Below, piece by piece: positions 1 through 12,495 of a stretch of 64,000 bases of DNA. Both the position numbers and the translations under genes were made by a program. The notes under the pieces are model-generated. The model did not search any database. It was given only the letters and a program-made list of their open reading frames with translations, and was not told where the DNA came from. The stretch comes from [Phialemoniopsis] sp. UDSM-2020 (taxonomy: Eukaryota; Ascomycota; Sordariomycetes; Thyridiales; Thyridiaceae): positions 2,480,001-2,544,000 of the forward strand of contig JAEILZ010000003.1 of the NCBI GenBank assembly GCA_018873225.1, written 5' to 3'. The first letter of the stretch is position 1, and each line of letters opens with the position of its first letter.

Positions 1-3000
1 CTCTGCAAAACTCACTAGCTCTCGTCGGAATGGCACCGCAACGAGCATCCGCAGCACAATCAACTTTGCTGGAGCGGAATATTTCGTCATCGGCCTGTGA
101 AAGCAGCCTGCAGAGAGCAGCAAATCGAATGTTACGGGTTGTGACCAGCTCCCCTCAAGTGATATTGTCAACTAATAACAGTATATGACACTAATTCTCT
201 GATCACACACCGGATGGCTTCCCCGCCAGACAAGAGTACACCCGCGGCATGTAATGAACTGCCTCGAGACTCTTGACCGAGTCGTTTCCAATATGTGCTG
301 ACATAGTGCTGACCAAAAGTAGAGGCTCTACCCTGCTTGCTCACGCCTCTTCCTTCTCATTACTACTTTCAATTACTTGTGCTACCCGAAGACGTCCACT
401 CGTTGCGTTGCTACATCATATGCCAACAGATCACCAAAGAACAAGTGATGGAGCAGTAACGAGGGGCTCCGGGTATTATCTCTGGAACGCTAATGTAGGC
501 CAAGCTGGGCAACACATACCACATGTCTTGCGCACACCGCCTCGTCACGTCCCTCTGTCAAGGCGACGTGTAGCTCCAGCTGCTGTCGGGGAATAAACCT
601 ACTGTGATGTGACATTCTATCGACTTGACGCACTGGCGCGATTTCCGAGAATAACTGCGAGCACCACACGCAACAAAGCGGCCTTGCGCTGCAAGCATGC
701 AACAGTACGCGGTTCCCGTCGACGCTGGTCGTCACTCAAATACCGATTGAGGTGGTATTGGCTGGTTCTGCACCTGCGGATGACCAGAAGTCTGCCGAGT
801 GGCGCAACTTTTTCCTGCCTTCCTGGGCGAGCGAAGCTGACCCCAATGATGACCCCAAAGGCATGGCACACCGTCGAGAAGATGTTGGGAACCACCTCTG
901 CCACCCTTGTCACGCCTGCTTTCGGCGGATGGGTGGTTCCAAAAGGAGTTACAGGGCGTCGGGGTGGTCAATCATCTTCACCGGGCCCAGACAAAACAAG
1001 ACAAGACGTCCATTGAGACCACGATGCGGAATAGAGGCAGTCTTTGGCCGTCCTCGACCTCTTCTTTCTCGCTCCCCAAACTCAACTCGAAAGTTTGGTT
1101 GACCCTGCAGGTCCTGGAGGGCTCAGGGGCCTGGTTGCCACAGGTCAAAACGCAAGCCATAGATCACTAGCAGGAGGACACTGCGCACTTGCATGCAGAT
1201 TCTCGACCCCCTTTTGATGAAACCCTCACATATTGAAGCGACGAACTGTTGGCCTCTGCTCATGCGGGCTGGAGCCGATCTCTACCCCAGCTTCCACGGA
1301 AAGCGCCGTGCCACGAGGTGGCGACCTCACGAGGTCCTTCCCTTGCTTCACGATCTTCTTGAAGATCCATCTACGTCTGAAGAGACACTAGTGGCAAAAC
1401 CTGCAGGTCTCTGACAATCGTTCCTGCAGGAGGGTCAGGATGGCTTTCTTGCCGGTCGACAGGAGGTTTCTCGGCCTCCCGGCCAGAGTAGATGCGCCCA
1501 ACTACCCAAGGTCCAGTCAATATTGACGAGGGCGTGTCGCGCACGACGGTATTCCTACAGATTGCTGTAGACCCTTCAGTCCAAACGCATTTGAACATAT
1601 CACTGTTTCGGTCCAGTCTTTCTGAACAGTCATTGTATCGGGTGTAAAATGAAGAGGAACATCATATATTGAGCGAGATTTGCTTTGATAGATCAATCTA
1701 TGACTTTAGCGTATGAGGGCATTTGTCGTTCGATATCAGCTCACAACCCACGCAACTCACTCCTAGTTCGAAGCTGGAATAGAGCAGGAACATTTCTGGC
1801 TGGTCAGCTTTGAGTATAGGGCTTGATTGCTGCGAAAAGGCCGCTCATCATGATATTATACTCGCAGGTTTGCTCCCCAACCAGCTTTAGATATCTCAAT
1901 TATGAAGACTTTAGTAGCCTGACTTGCAGAGAGGCACATTCTTAACGTCACAGATTGTACACTGGCTGCTATTCTCATGACTGTGCCCTTGATTATCAGA
2001 GTGTCGAGCTTGGATCGACTCTCTTCACAATAGGTAACGAGGTCTAACCATCCAGTAGCACTCACCAGCAAGGTAGAGAAAACTCTAATACGATGACCTG
2101 CTGCATTTAGACTTTTCAAGGACCAAATGATAGATTTACATTTGATAGAATAGGTAGTCGGTCTCGGAAATATGTCTCCTGATCAATATGAAGAGACCAG
2201 CATAGGTCTTGGCCACAGCCCCTGGCGAGTGAACTGCGAATAGCACGTACTGACTACGACATCTTCAATACAATTACAGTTCTAGACCCTTCTTTGTATT
2301 TCGATAATTATAGTATCCGCAATCAGTCCACACTTCTATCCAGCGTCGAGGTTGAAGTGAGACATGGCCCACGGATCTTGACCTGAACCAGCAAAGTCAC
2401 TGGAGGCCGAGTAGGCTGATCCACGTTGTTGGGAAGCAGGCGCTAGATGAATAAACCCTCTTATTCTGTCCATGTTCTAGCGAACTCACAGGGCAATTCT
2501 CAGTCAAAGAAGGCATTGATCCGGCCCGATCAGCAGTGATGTCTGTTGCTCGCATATCTAGAAAAGAAGGCGAGACCAAGCCCTTAGAGGAACGAGGCTC
2601 ATCTTCATCATGCCAATGGGTGACGTTTGCATCAATAAATAAATATCCTGTGCTTCTTCTGACCATTCTAGCGTTGCCATGACTGACGATAGTGCGGTGG
2701 CTTCGTCAACAGAGAAATCCACCGGCCAAGTTGGTGTCCACTCTGAGCTTCAAAACGAGAAAGGCTTGATGGAGAAAACACAGCGGACTTTTAGCTTCGC
2801 TATCAGCTCATCTCCGTAGGAGAGCCACTTTTGTACGATCTTCTTGGCTCAAAAAGCCGTGAGATGGAATGAGTCTGCTACCGGGTTCCACTATCTCGTT
2901 AGTTCAGGAGAAGTTTGACGATGTGATCAAGACCAGATTTGGCGCCAAGTGAAGTTCTCGACCTTTTACGAATCCTCTTGGCCATCGGAAATCAAGACTT

Positions 3001-3555
3001 GCTGTACCTGTATTTAGCAATGTGGTTGCCGTATCGCCAGGACCTTGATCAATCGCCTACACGGCCATACATCCCTAATTCAGCTGAGACTACGCATGCG
3101 AGTCCGTGACGTCGCTGTTGTCCATGAGGCCTCATGAGATACGTTAGTTGTATATTGCGTCCTTTCGTTTTGCAAAGTATGAGAAATCAGACTTGATATT
3201 ACATATAGCTTCTCTTCATGCTGCTTTGAGCCGATCAGGAGTGAGCAGATCCCACGCTTCCAGTACCCAAGTTACTTTCCAAGCTGCTACCACAAATGCG
3301 TCAATGTATAAATGCTCTCCAATTTCTCACTACATTGCCGAGATTCCCTTGAAGCACTTCGGATGCATTACGGAGGGCAGTCCCCATGGAGAGGTATGAA
3401 GCCAGCGTCTCCATATATCTGCACCTTGTCGCCCCAAGGCCCGATAGTAAGTCAGCCCGTCTTCTCTAGATAATATAATGACCGAGACTTGTTTCTGGTC
3501 GCTTGAAGACCTAGTAGTCAAGGCCTTGGATATGATTCTCCAAGCCAAATATTCC
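1..3555. other. gene-poor left edge
   Basis: No supportable gene in this stretch. Open frames are all under about 140 codons, overlap on both strands, and show no recognisable domain or plausible exon chain. From about 1.6 kb the bases become visibly more AT-rich than the gene-bearing parts. I see no terminal repeats or transposase/reverse-transcriptase motifs, so a decayed transposon is possible but not shown. Confidence 0.5.
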
Positions 3556-5039
3556 TCACGTGTCTCTGTTGGGACTCAGTGGGGATATCGGCGGCATGGG
3601 CAAAGCCCGATTTGGAGGAAAGCCAATAGGTGAAGTGGGAGATGAGGCAGTTGGAGACACTGGCGTGACAGCGTGTACCATCGACGGAGAATCGAGACTG
3701 GATGTGCCGAATTGCGACTCAGATGGTCGTGGTGGGCGTGTAGGGCCTGCAGCTACTGTTGCTGTTGAGCATATGGTTTGGCCAGATCTGCTTTGGCGCT
3801 TGGCCTCGTTTCTCAAAGACGAACCTGCAGTGCTATGACTACACGTAATTCCACTGCTGAAGCTGGCAGTTTTGATCGAGATGTTGGACAAGGCTTTCGG
3901 TTGACTTGTGCCTTCGAAAGCTTTGAGAGACTCCTGCCGAGGTATGAGTCTGTTCTTGGCTGGTGCACATATCGGAGAGCTGGGGAATGCGAACGCCTCC
4001 TTTTGCACTGGACTCTGTGGAGGGGAAAGTGAAGTCAATGGTGGAGAAGGGCATCGATTGCCCGGTCTCAGTACGGATGCCAGAAGCTTCCGATCGCGCA
4101 GTCTAAGCGGCGGGCTAAGAGGAGCAACATCGTCGCATGCGGATATTGCCGGGGAGATGAGTGGTGTTGGTGAGCCGCTAGGAGCACTTGGGCGGCTGTG
4201 AAGTCGTCCAAAGAGACCCTTGAAGCCGTGACTGCCGCGGTGCGACGCTCCTTGCCGACGTCTTCTGATAAGTATCAATAGGCAAACCAGTATGAAGAGC
4301 CCCAGAACTGAAGCGATGCTTATGGCCGCCTTCGCACCCCCAGAGAGCGGATGAGGATATGAATCCGGGTTGCTATTGCTTGTCGATGTTGGCCTAGGTT
4401 CCGAGGAGGCAGAAGGTCGTGTAGTGTCTGTTGCGAGGAAGGTGCTCGGTGTCAGACTTGCTGTACTGGTGATGCTGAGTTCTATGCTCGATGTCGGTGA
4501 GGTCGCGGCACCTTGCATGCTATCTCGAAACCCCTGACAAGCCTTGAAAGTCCCAGTGCCTTCTTGCCCTTTGCTAAACGGTGACTGGCATGAGTAGTTC
4601 TGAGGAGGAGGGCCAGGGTCGAGAATATTTCCTTGACCAATGCTATGGGGAAATCGTGAGTATGAGATTCTTCTAAGGGGGTAAGAAGGTCACCTACTTT
4701 TGACACAAGTTAATGATCATGTCCGCATTTGCTATTGGCTGAGAATCAGTAGATAGTAACGCCTCAGGTCTGGCCGCAAAACTCACGATCCTGCTCAAGC
4801 CCTGCTTGCTGATCGATCCAAACACCACAGTATGTCGAGTCACACCAGTACAGCGACCAGAAATCCTTGTTCGGTTCTTCTGACGCAAGGGCGAGACACA
4901 CTTCGTGGAATGACTTGTCATAATCCTCATCTATGCTTTTTAAGAAGATGTCCCTGCACCGCGTGATGCATTCAGCAGCATTCCTTCTCTTCGTCTTCGC
5001 AGGCCCTCGAAAGGGATTTCGATACTCAAGCCTCCGCAT
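3556..5039 (-). CDS. putative cysteine-rich single-pass membrane protein
   Basis: Three exons on the minus strand (5039-4787, 4731-4698, 4642-3556) join in frame to 457 codons. The N-terminal part is a Cys-rich extracellular-looking domain containing WSLYWCDSTYCGVWID, then a DPNADMIINLCQ segment and a DPGPPPQNYSCQSP segment that are restored only after splicing. A Ser/Thr/Pro-rich stalk follows, then one membrane segment (AISIASVLGLFILVCLLILI) stopped by RRRR, and a long low-complexity cytosolic tail. The layout resembles fungal surface sensors or adhesin-like proteins; I do not recognise a named family. The start is uncertain: the ATG at 5039 has no signal peptide behind it, and a better upstream ATG (5192) is separated from the frame by a TGA at 5121-5123. 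The gene may have a missed 5' exon or a broken N-terminus. Confidence 0.6.
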
Positions 5040-7241
5040 TTTAGTCCCAGGAATTGTTTTGGTCTTTGGAGCCTGAATAAGTGCTGGCAGCGGGATGTAT
5101 CCAAGTAGATGATACCGGCTTCAGGAAGCAATTGTAACTGAGAGAAGTGATGTATTATTAACGAGAGACATGACATCTGACAAGATGGTCATTGAATTTG
5201 ACAGATGTCCATGATGGAACACAGAGGGTTTTCAGCATTGACAAGTCAAGCCTGGAGAGCCTACAAGTCTGGCCTGGGGTCGAAACCTTTCAAATCGTCG
5301 AGTCAGCAGAATCAAAAATTCTCGAAATATCATCGCCTGTCATTTGCTATATACCGGAAGCTGACTTGTCATGATCAAGATTGCGGAGCGTACGGGAATA
5401 GGACAATGTGTCACTGAATCCGGTGCTAACGGGGCTATCAGACAAAACAGAACAAGGTGGTCAGTTTTGTTTGTCGTTCAGTAGTACCAATCTGTATATT
5501 TCCGCCTGCGGACGAGAATAGGGAGCAAGGCAGCAGATAGAAGCTCCACCGAACAGAGGTCAACATCCTGCAAGTACCCGGGTTTCACACGAGCAGCTGG
5601 ATGTGACCGACAAAGCCGGAGCTTATTTGGCAATGTTAAGTTCCTCTTCTCTTGTGATACTCGACTCTTCACGAATTTGTAAGCCTGGGTCGGGAATGAC
5701 AAGCCTTTGCTGGATATCCCTTTGCGTCCCATAATGAAGAGTTCGTATTATGTAGTGAACTGAAAGATTCGTTGTCAATTGGAGTTCTGTTGGTTGTGAA
5801 TGAGCTAAGCAGAATACAACTAGTAAATTGCGCCCGAGTCTAAAGGATTGGATACCTTGGCATATGCAGTCTTTGGTGTATATCCTCAGACTCAAGGGGC
5901 AAAGATGAAGCCAATGGCCGGCATGTAGCATGTGTACAAGCTTGATGCATGGCCGGGAATCTCGCCGACTGAGCAATGTCAACGTCAAGCGAGCTCTTCA
6001 TTGGACTTCAAATCGATTCATATCTCGGCGGAGGTGCGCACAAATCTCCAGTCTGGCCGATTTTGGTAATCCTTGCGAGTGCCAGCACAACACTGAGTGA
6101 ATGGGCAACCTGCCGTCCAAGAACACGAGACGGAGATCGGCTTCTTCAATGTCCAATGGTTTGCCACTGTACGCGAAGAAGTACGAGCGACTGCAACCCT
6201 GATGAGACTTGCATCATTTCTGACCCAGCATTGTGGTACAGAGTGGCCCTTGACTGTGGACTCGAGGCCTCGCATCTGCCCGGGCTTCTGCATTGATTCA
6301 GGTGCTGAGCAGTCATAGGTATGATCAACTGGGCACGTGAAAAGGCCCTCATGTTGCACAACGATATCAAAAATACAGAAGCAGACTATTGTTTCCAAAA
6401 TGCCCGAGATTGATCACATCGAATGGATCGACCCCACGGCTGACAGATTTCCCTGCATCTTCCCGGGTCCAACACTTTAATGCACTGTCAGCCGCTGCGT
6501 CGAAGATCTTGATCGGCGGAATCAGACATCTGCGAAGGCTTCTGGACGTCTTTAGAAGGCCAACTTAGGTTGGACAAAGCTGAGTATTAATATGCGGAGA
6601 AATATGACTGTGTAGTATCCCCGGACAGGAGAGCATTGTTATTGCGTCAGGGAGAAATATCATTCATTGTTTTGGCAGGGTCAATTCAGCCGGAAGTTCG
6701 CAGTCCGCGGTCCAGAGTATTCAGCATGGCCGTCATGGTTAGTAAGTCGAGAGATTCGAAAGGCACAACCAACCCCCCTTGGGACTGAGTGTCGAGCGAC
6801 CAATGTCCAGTACGGAGAGCTTATGTATGAACAAAGTGACAAGAAGACCTTCTTAAATCAAAGTCCAGCACACCAAAGAAGAGTTGGAAATGCTCGTCTG
6901 TTTTCGTCTCCCGGGATGGCCCTGAGCGATACATTCTGTGAATCCGATGCGTCCCTCTTGAAGGGTCGAGATGCCCAGTGCCGTGCTGAGCTATCTATCG
7001 GCGTCTCATAGCTACCTATGCTATTTCCGGACAAGCATGGCCGGACTCAAGGCCCCACGCCAGGACGGCCGGGCAAAGTGGATCAAGCTGGTGCGGGGGG
7101 GATCGGTGATGAGACAACTTGAGCATCATCACCAAGTGCTCGTCATTTCGCTCGTCGCTCAGAGAATCACGCTGAAACCGGCCTGTATCATTCACAATTA
7201 CTATCGATCTGGATCAAATCAAATAACCATCATCTATCATC
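5040..7241. other. intergenic region without a supportable gene
   Basis: About 2.2 kb with only short open frames on both strands and no recognisable domain. The final few hundred bases are the presumed promoter of the ketoreductase that starts at 7242. Confidence 0.45.
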
Positions 7242-8503
7242 ATGACCAAGGTGTTGTTGACAGGTGTGTACATCTGAGCCTCATTTTTCGGGGGAGAGAT
7301 AGATAATACCTCATTGTTCGGAACGGTCTCGCTGACTTCGTTTTCTAGGTGGCTCTGGCTTCATTGCTGGTGTGTAAACAATACGTCTGCTGTGTTCATG
7401 TCTTGTTGCGACTGACGCATCCCTGAATAGCCCACATTCTCGACCAGCTGCTCAAGAAAGGGCACAAGGTAATCACGACTGTTAGGAGCGAGGAAAAGGC
7501 AGAGAAGATCTGGAATGCGCATTCCGGGCTCGGCCGCGGTGACCTCGAGGTCGTCATTGTTCCAGATATCGCCAAGCCTGACGCCTTCGACGAAGTTGTC
7601 AAGTCACCTGGCATCGAGGTTGTGCTACACACTGCCTCTCCTTTCCACTTCAACTTTGGTGAGTAATTCCACCGCCTTGTGAGGAACACAAGAAACATGT
7701 AAAGACCAAGCCGTTGACTGAGATTGGGGGGGCAAGATGACGCTCAGACGGGGCTTATCGATCCTGCTCTCATTGGCACGACGTCAATTCTTAAGGCAAT
7801 TGCACGCTCAGCTCCATCGGTGAAGCGGGTGGTGATCACGTCGTCATTTGCAGCAATCATCAATGAAGATGGCTTGGAGGACCCTAACACGGTCTTCTCG
7901 GAGTCATCCTGGAATCCAGTCACCATTGACGACATCAATAAGAACAAGGCGACTGCCTATCGTGCATCCAAGAAGCTTGCCGAGGAGGCAGCTTGGACAT
8001 TTGTCCAGGATAAGGCCAACAATGTCAAGTTCGAGCTAGCTACGATTAACCCTCCGCTTGTGATCGGACCCGTCGCACACTATCTGAATAGCCTGGACAG
8101 TATCAACACGAGCAACGCCCGGATCGTCGACTGTATCACGGGCAAGTGGAAGGAGAGTGGCCCAGCTCCGACGGGCGCCGCGCTCAACTGGATCGACGTA
8201 CGTGACTGCGCTCTGGCGCACATCAAGGCAGGGCTGGAGCTGCCCGAGGCGGGTGGCAAGCGTCTTTTCACAACGGCGGGATCTTTTTGCAACAGGGGCA
8301 TCTTTGAGGTCATCAGGCGAAACTTCCCTGAGTATGCTGACAAGCTGCCCTCGACTCAAACAAAGGGCGGGGAGATGCCTCCCGATGACAAGAGATATCG
8401 CTATGATTCTTCCGAAACGGACCAGATTCTGGGTATCAACTGGATTCCCTTCGAGAGAAGTATCATCGATACTGTCAAGAGTCTTCAGGAGGTTGGCGCT
8501 TAG
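7242..8503 (+). CDS. NAD(P)-dependent ketoreductase, extended SDR (dihydroflavonol reductase / GRE2-like)
   Basis: Four exons (7242-7263, 7349-7369, 7431-7658, 7737-8503) give 345 codons. The two tiny first exons together encode MTKVLLTGGSGFIAAHILDQ, that is, the TGGSGFIAAH glycine-rich nucleotide-binding motif typical of extended short-chain dehydrogenases. Later come VVITSSFAAI, the catalytic pair YRASKK (Tyr-x-x-x-Lys) and NPPLVIGP, all hallmarks of the dihydroflavonol-4-reductase/Gre2 group, which reduces aldehydes and ketones with NADPH. The substrate cannot be told from sequence. It is convergent with ORC6 (150 bp apart). A paralogue without introns lies at 29184-30260. Confidence 0.85.
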
Positions 8504-8652
8504 CCAGGTCTAGTTGTTTCATGTGCGTGCTTGATTGCGGATCTCACGAGGTAGAAATGCAATTCTGTCACAATCAACCATCAACCAACGAGTCGTTGGG
8601 ATGATTCTCGTGAAACCACTCGCTTTCATTCATCATGCTCGGCTTCCCGGTT

Positions 8653-9858
8653 TTACGGATCCACGTCCATGGCTTCCGAATGGGGTTTCTCGAGTTCCTC
8701 AATCCTCCGCATCATCTCATCTCTCCAGCTGCTGTAATCATTTCTCCGTTCTTCGCTGAGAAAATCGTACCGTTCCTGAAACATGGTGTCGGCTCCTCGA
8801 ATCTGTACAGAGGTATCATGCACGACAAGACCGCCGCCCTCGTCTCCATGGCCCTCTTTTCTCTCCTGACGGAGGCCTGCAAGGTCGCGAAACCAGTCAT
8901 TTTCTAGCCACTTCCGGTCAGAAACCATGACCAGTGCCTTTTGTAGCTGCTTAGCGCGTACGTCCTCCCAACCTTTCCATGCCTCCGAGTCTTCCATGCC
9001 GTCTATCGCCACTGTGTTTCGCGCCTTACTCAGGGCATCTATGATGGTATTCTCGGCAAGCTTGTATTGCTCTCTGTCATACTCATCTATGCCGTCCCCT
9101 TGCTTCGCAACGTAAAAGTAGACCGAGCCCAGAAGAGCCGTCAAGTGAGCATGTACCCATTGGTCATCTGTTTTATGCCCCTGGGGAGCGTATATGGCCT
9201 GCATCCCTGCCATGATCGTAGGACCAAGTTGTGTATGCTTCAATTCCTTGCACATGAAGCGTATAGTAGGTCGAATCCATGGCGGAACAGTGTTCTGTGC
9301 TCCACCTCTGGATGTTCTCTGAGGCCTGGCCTTGGACGGAGTGTTGTCCTTCGAGATGCCCGGTGTACGGAACTGCGACAGAGACTTGTCTTTTGAGGGG
9401 GTGCCCTTGGAGGCAGGCGTTCGGGAAAACGGTGAACTCTGAGCATCGCGGACTTTGGAGCTGGGAGTCCTTACTCTTCCGTTTCTGGATGTGGTGAGAG
9501 ACGAGCTTGGAAGGATGTGATCGAGGTGGTTGTAGAGCCGCTTGTAGATGCGAGGTTGGATCGGTGGCCGTGGGTCGATTGGAGGTAGATTCAGTGATGT
9601 TTTCAGCCTTGGTTCGAAGGGTCAGCAGGATTATTTCGTGGCCTGTACAGAGCAAGAAGGAAAGCTGCTGCAGTACCTGTCACAGGCAATATGCGCACAA
9701 GCATATGTCCTGGCTATCTCCTCCTCGGCTTTCAAAGTGCTCGCTCGATGGCGGGACTGCACAAGCAGGGAGCTCGCCAGATCTACCAAAGTCGGTGGCA
9801 GCACCGCATTTTGAGTAGGCAGTAAAGACAAGAGAGTCTGCTCGATCGTGCGATTCAT
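8653..9858 (-). CDS. ORC6: origin recognition complex subunit 6
   Basis: Two exons (9858-9677, 9607-8653) give 378 codons. The N-terminus (MNRTIEQTLLSLLP, then LVDLASSLLVQSRHRASTLKAEEEIAR) is the TFIIB-like fold of fungal Orc6. Splicing joins IACDR to LKTSLNLPPIDPRPP and keeps the helical domain in frame. A Ser/Thr/Pro-rich linker with several SP/TP pairs (residues about 110-180) could be a target of cell-cycle kinases. The C-terminal part (LKHTQLGPTIMAGMQAIY onward) is also typical. Orc6 binds the other ORC subunits and is needed to load MCM helicase at origins. It is divergent from the EF-hand gene at 10443. Confidence 0.88.
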
Positions 9859-10442
9859 CGTTTCGACTCCTTGGAGGATTTACTGTGGCCAGCAAAAGGT
9901 GCGTGACTCTCAGAGGTGAGGTCTGGCTTTGTGGTAGGCAAATCAATTGCTAACGCGCCGTCGCGCTTAGTCCCTGGGTCGGAAGACGCGATCTAACCAC
10001 TCTATCAAATTAATGGCTTGCAACTGCACGTAGCGCCAGGTCACGCCCCTTTTGTCATAGGAGCTTTTAGTGAGACACAGGCCCGGTAGTGGTTTCAAGT
10101 GGTATTAAAATCTCTTGAAAGAAACAGCGAGATTAAGTTTGAAGTCGGTTGGTGAATGTCAATTGGCCATTCAACAAGACGCAGGGACGGGTCAAAGCCT
10201 AATTTTTTTGGCCTTCTAATCCTGGTGTTGGTGGAACTGCCACCCCTGCATCGCATCCGCAGCGACCCCTGAACGAACGCTAGAACAAGTACCGTGCGCT
10301 CCATGCTGGCCGCGAGATCGATTCATCAATCTTGCACCCACTTACCAACATCATCCATCAACCTTTCTTCCAAGACATTCGCTTATTCCGGACTGCGATA
10401 ACTACTATCTGTAATCACCACCAGTCAGCCTCCAGTATCGCA
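9859..10442. promoter_or_regulatory. divergent promoter between ORC6 and the EF-hand gene
   Basis: 584 bp shared upstream region. It contains a tRNA-like stretch near 9950-10030 that lacks a B box (see rejected items). No other distinct element is seen. Confidence 0.4.
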
Positions 10443-11192
10443 ATGCGCGCAGCATATTTCCTTGCCGCTGGCCTCGCGGGCACAGCGTGGGCGCACGGCG
10501 ACCACGGCAGCGGCAGCCAGAAGCCCATAGTCGATGAGAACGCAAACTGGATTACAAAACATATGGCTGGTAAGGAAGCATTCCGATGATTCGCTTCCCC
10601 CCTGTCTCCGAGGCTAAGTTGAAATGATTCTAATCTGGCTGCTATCGATAGAAGAGCATCACGCCGGAGACTTCGACGCAGCATCTTTCTTCGCGCTGCA
10701 CGATTACGATACCGACGGCAATTGGGAACCCGAGGAGATCTTACGAACCTACGGCCTCATGGACGAGTCGAATAAGCACGTCTCACAAGAGCGCAAGGAC
10801 GAGATTATCAAGAAAATCATGAGCTTGATTGATAAGAGCGGCGATGGCAGGATCACCCGGGAAGAATGGGTAGACTATATCAATTCGGGTGAAACACTCC
10901 CAGATTTCGGCCATGGCCCGGGCCATCATGGAGATGATGAGTACGAGTACGAGATTCATCATTGGGAGAAGTGAGCAATGCCTATTCACTGGTTGTAAGC
11001 CAAATATCAGCTAACCACATTCATGCCAGGTATCACGACGAGAACACCAAGCTTGAGGACCTGACGCATCCCGAAGACATCGAGCACTTCAAGAAGCATG
11101 AGCAGATGGAAGAAGAGCAAGAGCGTATAGAGGCGATGTCGAAACAGTCTATCGTGCTTGAGAACGTCCCCATGAAGTTCAGGAGGCAATAA
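10443..11192 (+). CDS. EF-hand protein of the secretory pathway, Ssp120/nucleobindin-like
   Basis: Three exons (10443-10569, 10652-10970, 11030-11192) give 202 codons. A signal peptide (MRAAYFLAAGLAGTAWA) is followed by HGDHGSG. Two EF-hands are visible: HDYDTDGNWEPEEI and DKSGDGRITREEW. The C-terminus is acidic and helical, rich in Glu and His. The overall plan matches yeast Ssp120, a soluble Ca2+-binding ER/Golgi protein related to nucleobindins. An AATAAA-like stretch follows the stop codon directly. The gene is convergent with TRM12, only 82 bp away. Confidence 0.82.
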
Positions 11193-11274
11193 TAAAATAT
11201 CTGGGGGCTAGGGCTGGCCGGATCAAGCGCAGCACGGGGCCCGGAGGAATGAGTGCTATGAATAACGCAGTGTA

Positions 11275-12495
11275 TTATCCTGATCTAGATCTTGTAACAT
11301 ATACATCAAAGACGCAGTGCCACACGTCTGGCGCAAAGGTTTTGACCAACTCGACGTGTTCAACGTCGACCCAGCAGTCCTCGCTATTGGCCTCGGTCCA
11401 TTGGGCCAGTATATCACTGATTGCTTTGCGGCGGGTTTCTATATCTTTTACTCCAACATTTTCATGAAGGTGAAGCCAACCTTCACCCACGATATCCAGG
11501 GACGGCTTCCAGGTGGGCTCGCTGGTAGGCAAAAAGCCACAGTTGACATGTAGAGCGTCAAAGTTGGGGTAGCTTTTTCTCAGCTCTTGAATTCGGTGCA
11601 ATGCTCTGTCATTGTCCTCTAAGAACACGATGATGCGCTCTCCGCCGGAGACGATTTCGGAAGTTGGAAGGTCCAAGTCATCCCCTGCAACGACGCGGAC
11701 AGTCCAGCCGTTTTGGAGTGCTCCTCTTTTCAAGCCCTCGACGCTATACGCGTTGAGTTCCCAGCAAATGACTCTCATGCCCAGCCTGGCATAGGAGAAG
11801 ACAAAGTACCCAATGCCCGCGTAGAGGTCGACAGCCCATTTATCCTTCAGTGCCGACGCAGTACGAGATCGGCGAGTAAGGGTATTCTCAGAGCTTGATG
11901 GAGGCGGATCGTGAAAGGAGAGCAGCCTCGCCTTCTCTTTCACATTCCCCCGGCTGAACATGGTCCACCGCGGGGCCCAGGTTTGAAGTATTCCGTTTTG
12001 CTTCTTAGTGACCCAGAACGCTTGGTCGAGTGCTGCAGTAGGCGAAGCTGGCCCGAAGTCTCCATAAAGCATCCTGAGTCCGCTCGGACTTCGCAGAATG
12101 TTCTCTTCTCCATGATCCTGAACTGTCGCGCCTCCATCAACATGGAGGGGAATGCCTTCGTTAACGGCGAGATGAGTTACGCGCTCCTTGGTCCTGGCAA
12201 ATATCTCGTTCAGAATCTCGAGCCATAATGAGCTCCTCTGCGCCTCCTCAAGCTCAGCCAATAGTGATTTCCATGGCGGCGAGGTAAAGCTGCCACTCGG
12301 AAGGAGTACCATAGGTTCGTAGATGACCCATCTTTTCGGTCCGGTATCTACAAGTGCAGGTAGATCAAGGAGGTCTGAATGTTGATTTGAGTCCTCAGAA
12401 GAATGAAGCTGTTGTATCCAGCTTAATATGGCCTTCGAAACTGGATTCGGTTGCTTCTTTCGTGTCGATCGTTGGGGGCTCCGATCAGGTCTCAT
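11275..12495 (-). CDS. TRM12: tRNA wybutosine-synthesizing protein 2 (TYW2/TRM12-type transferase)
   Basis: Single exon of 406 codons. It belongs to the Met-10/TRM5-TYW2 family. The SAM-binding motif is KWAVDLYAGIGYFVFSYARLG, followed by VICWELNAYSVEGLKRGALQNGW. TYW2 moves the aminocarboxypropyl group of S-adenosylmethionine onto the tricyclic base at position 37 of tRNA-Phe during wybutosine formation. The motif DLYAGIGYF, rather than the DxFAGVGPF of TRM5, favours TYW2. The ATG at 12495 is the only in-frame start I see. The 3' end is convergent with the EF-hand gene. Confidence 0.82.
   Translation of the reverse strand: MRPDRSPQRSTRKKQPNPVSKAILSWIQQLHSSEDSNQHSDLLDLPALVDTGPKRWVIYEPMVLLPSGSFTSPPWKSLLAELEEAQRSSLWLEILNEIFARTKERVTHLAVNEGIPLHVDGGATVQDHGEENILRSPSGLRMLYGDFGPASPTAALDQAFWVTKKQNGILQTWAPRWTMFSRGNVKEKARLLSFHDPPPSSSENTLTRRSRTASALKDKWAVDLYAGIGYFVFSYARLGMRVICWELNAYSVEGLKRGALQNGWTVRVVAGDDLDLPTSEIVSGGERIIVFLEDNDRALHRIQELRKSYPNFDALHVNCGFLPTSEPTWKPSLDIVGEGWLHLHENVGVKDIETRRKAISDILAQWTEANSEDCWVDVEHVELVKTFAPDVWHCVFDVYVTRSRSG

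Noticed and set aside
9945..10035. tRNA-like segment on the minus strand with an A-box-like stretch (TAGAGTGGTTAGATCG) and a CTTCCGA loop-like run
   Set aside because: No GGTTCGANTCC B box follows, and neither acceptor nor anticodon stems can be paired, even allowing an intron.
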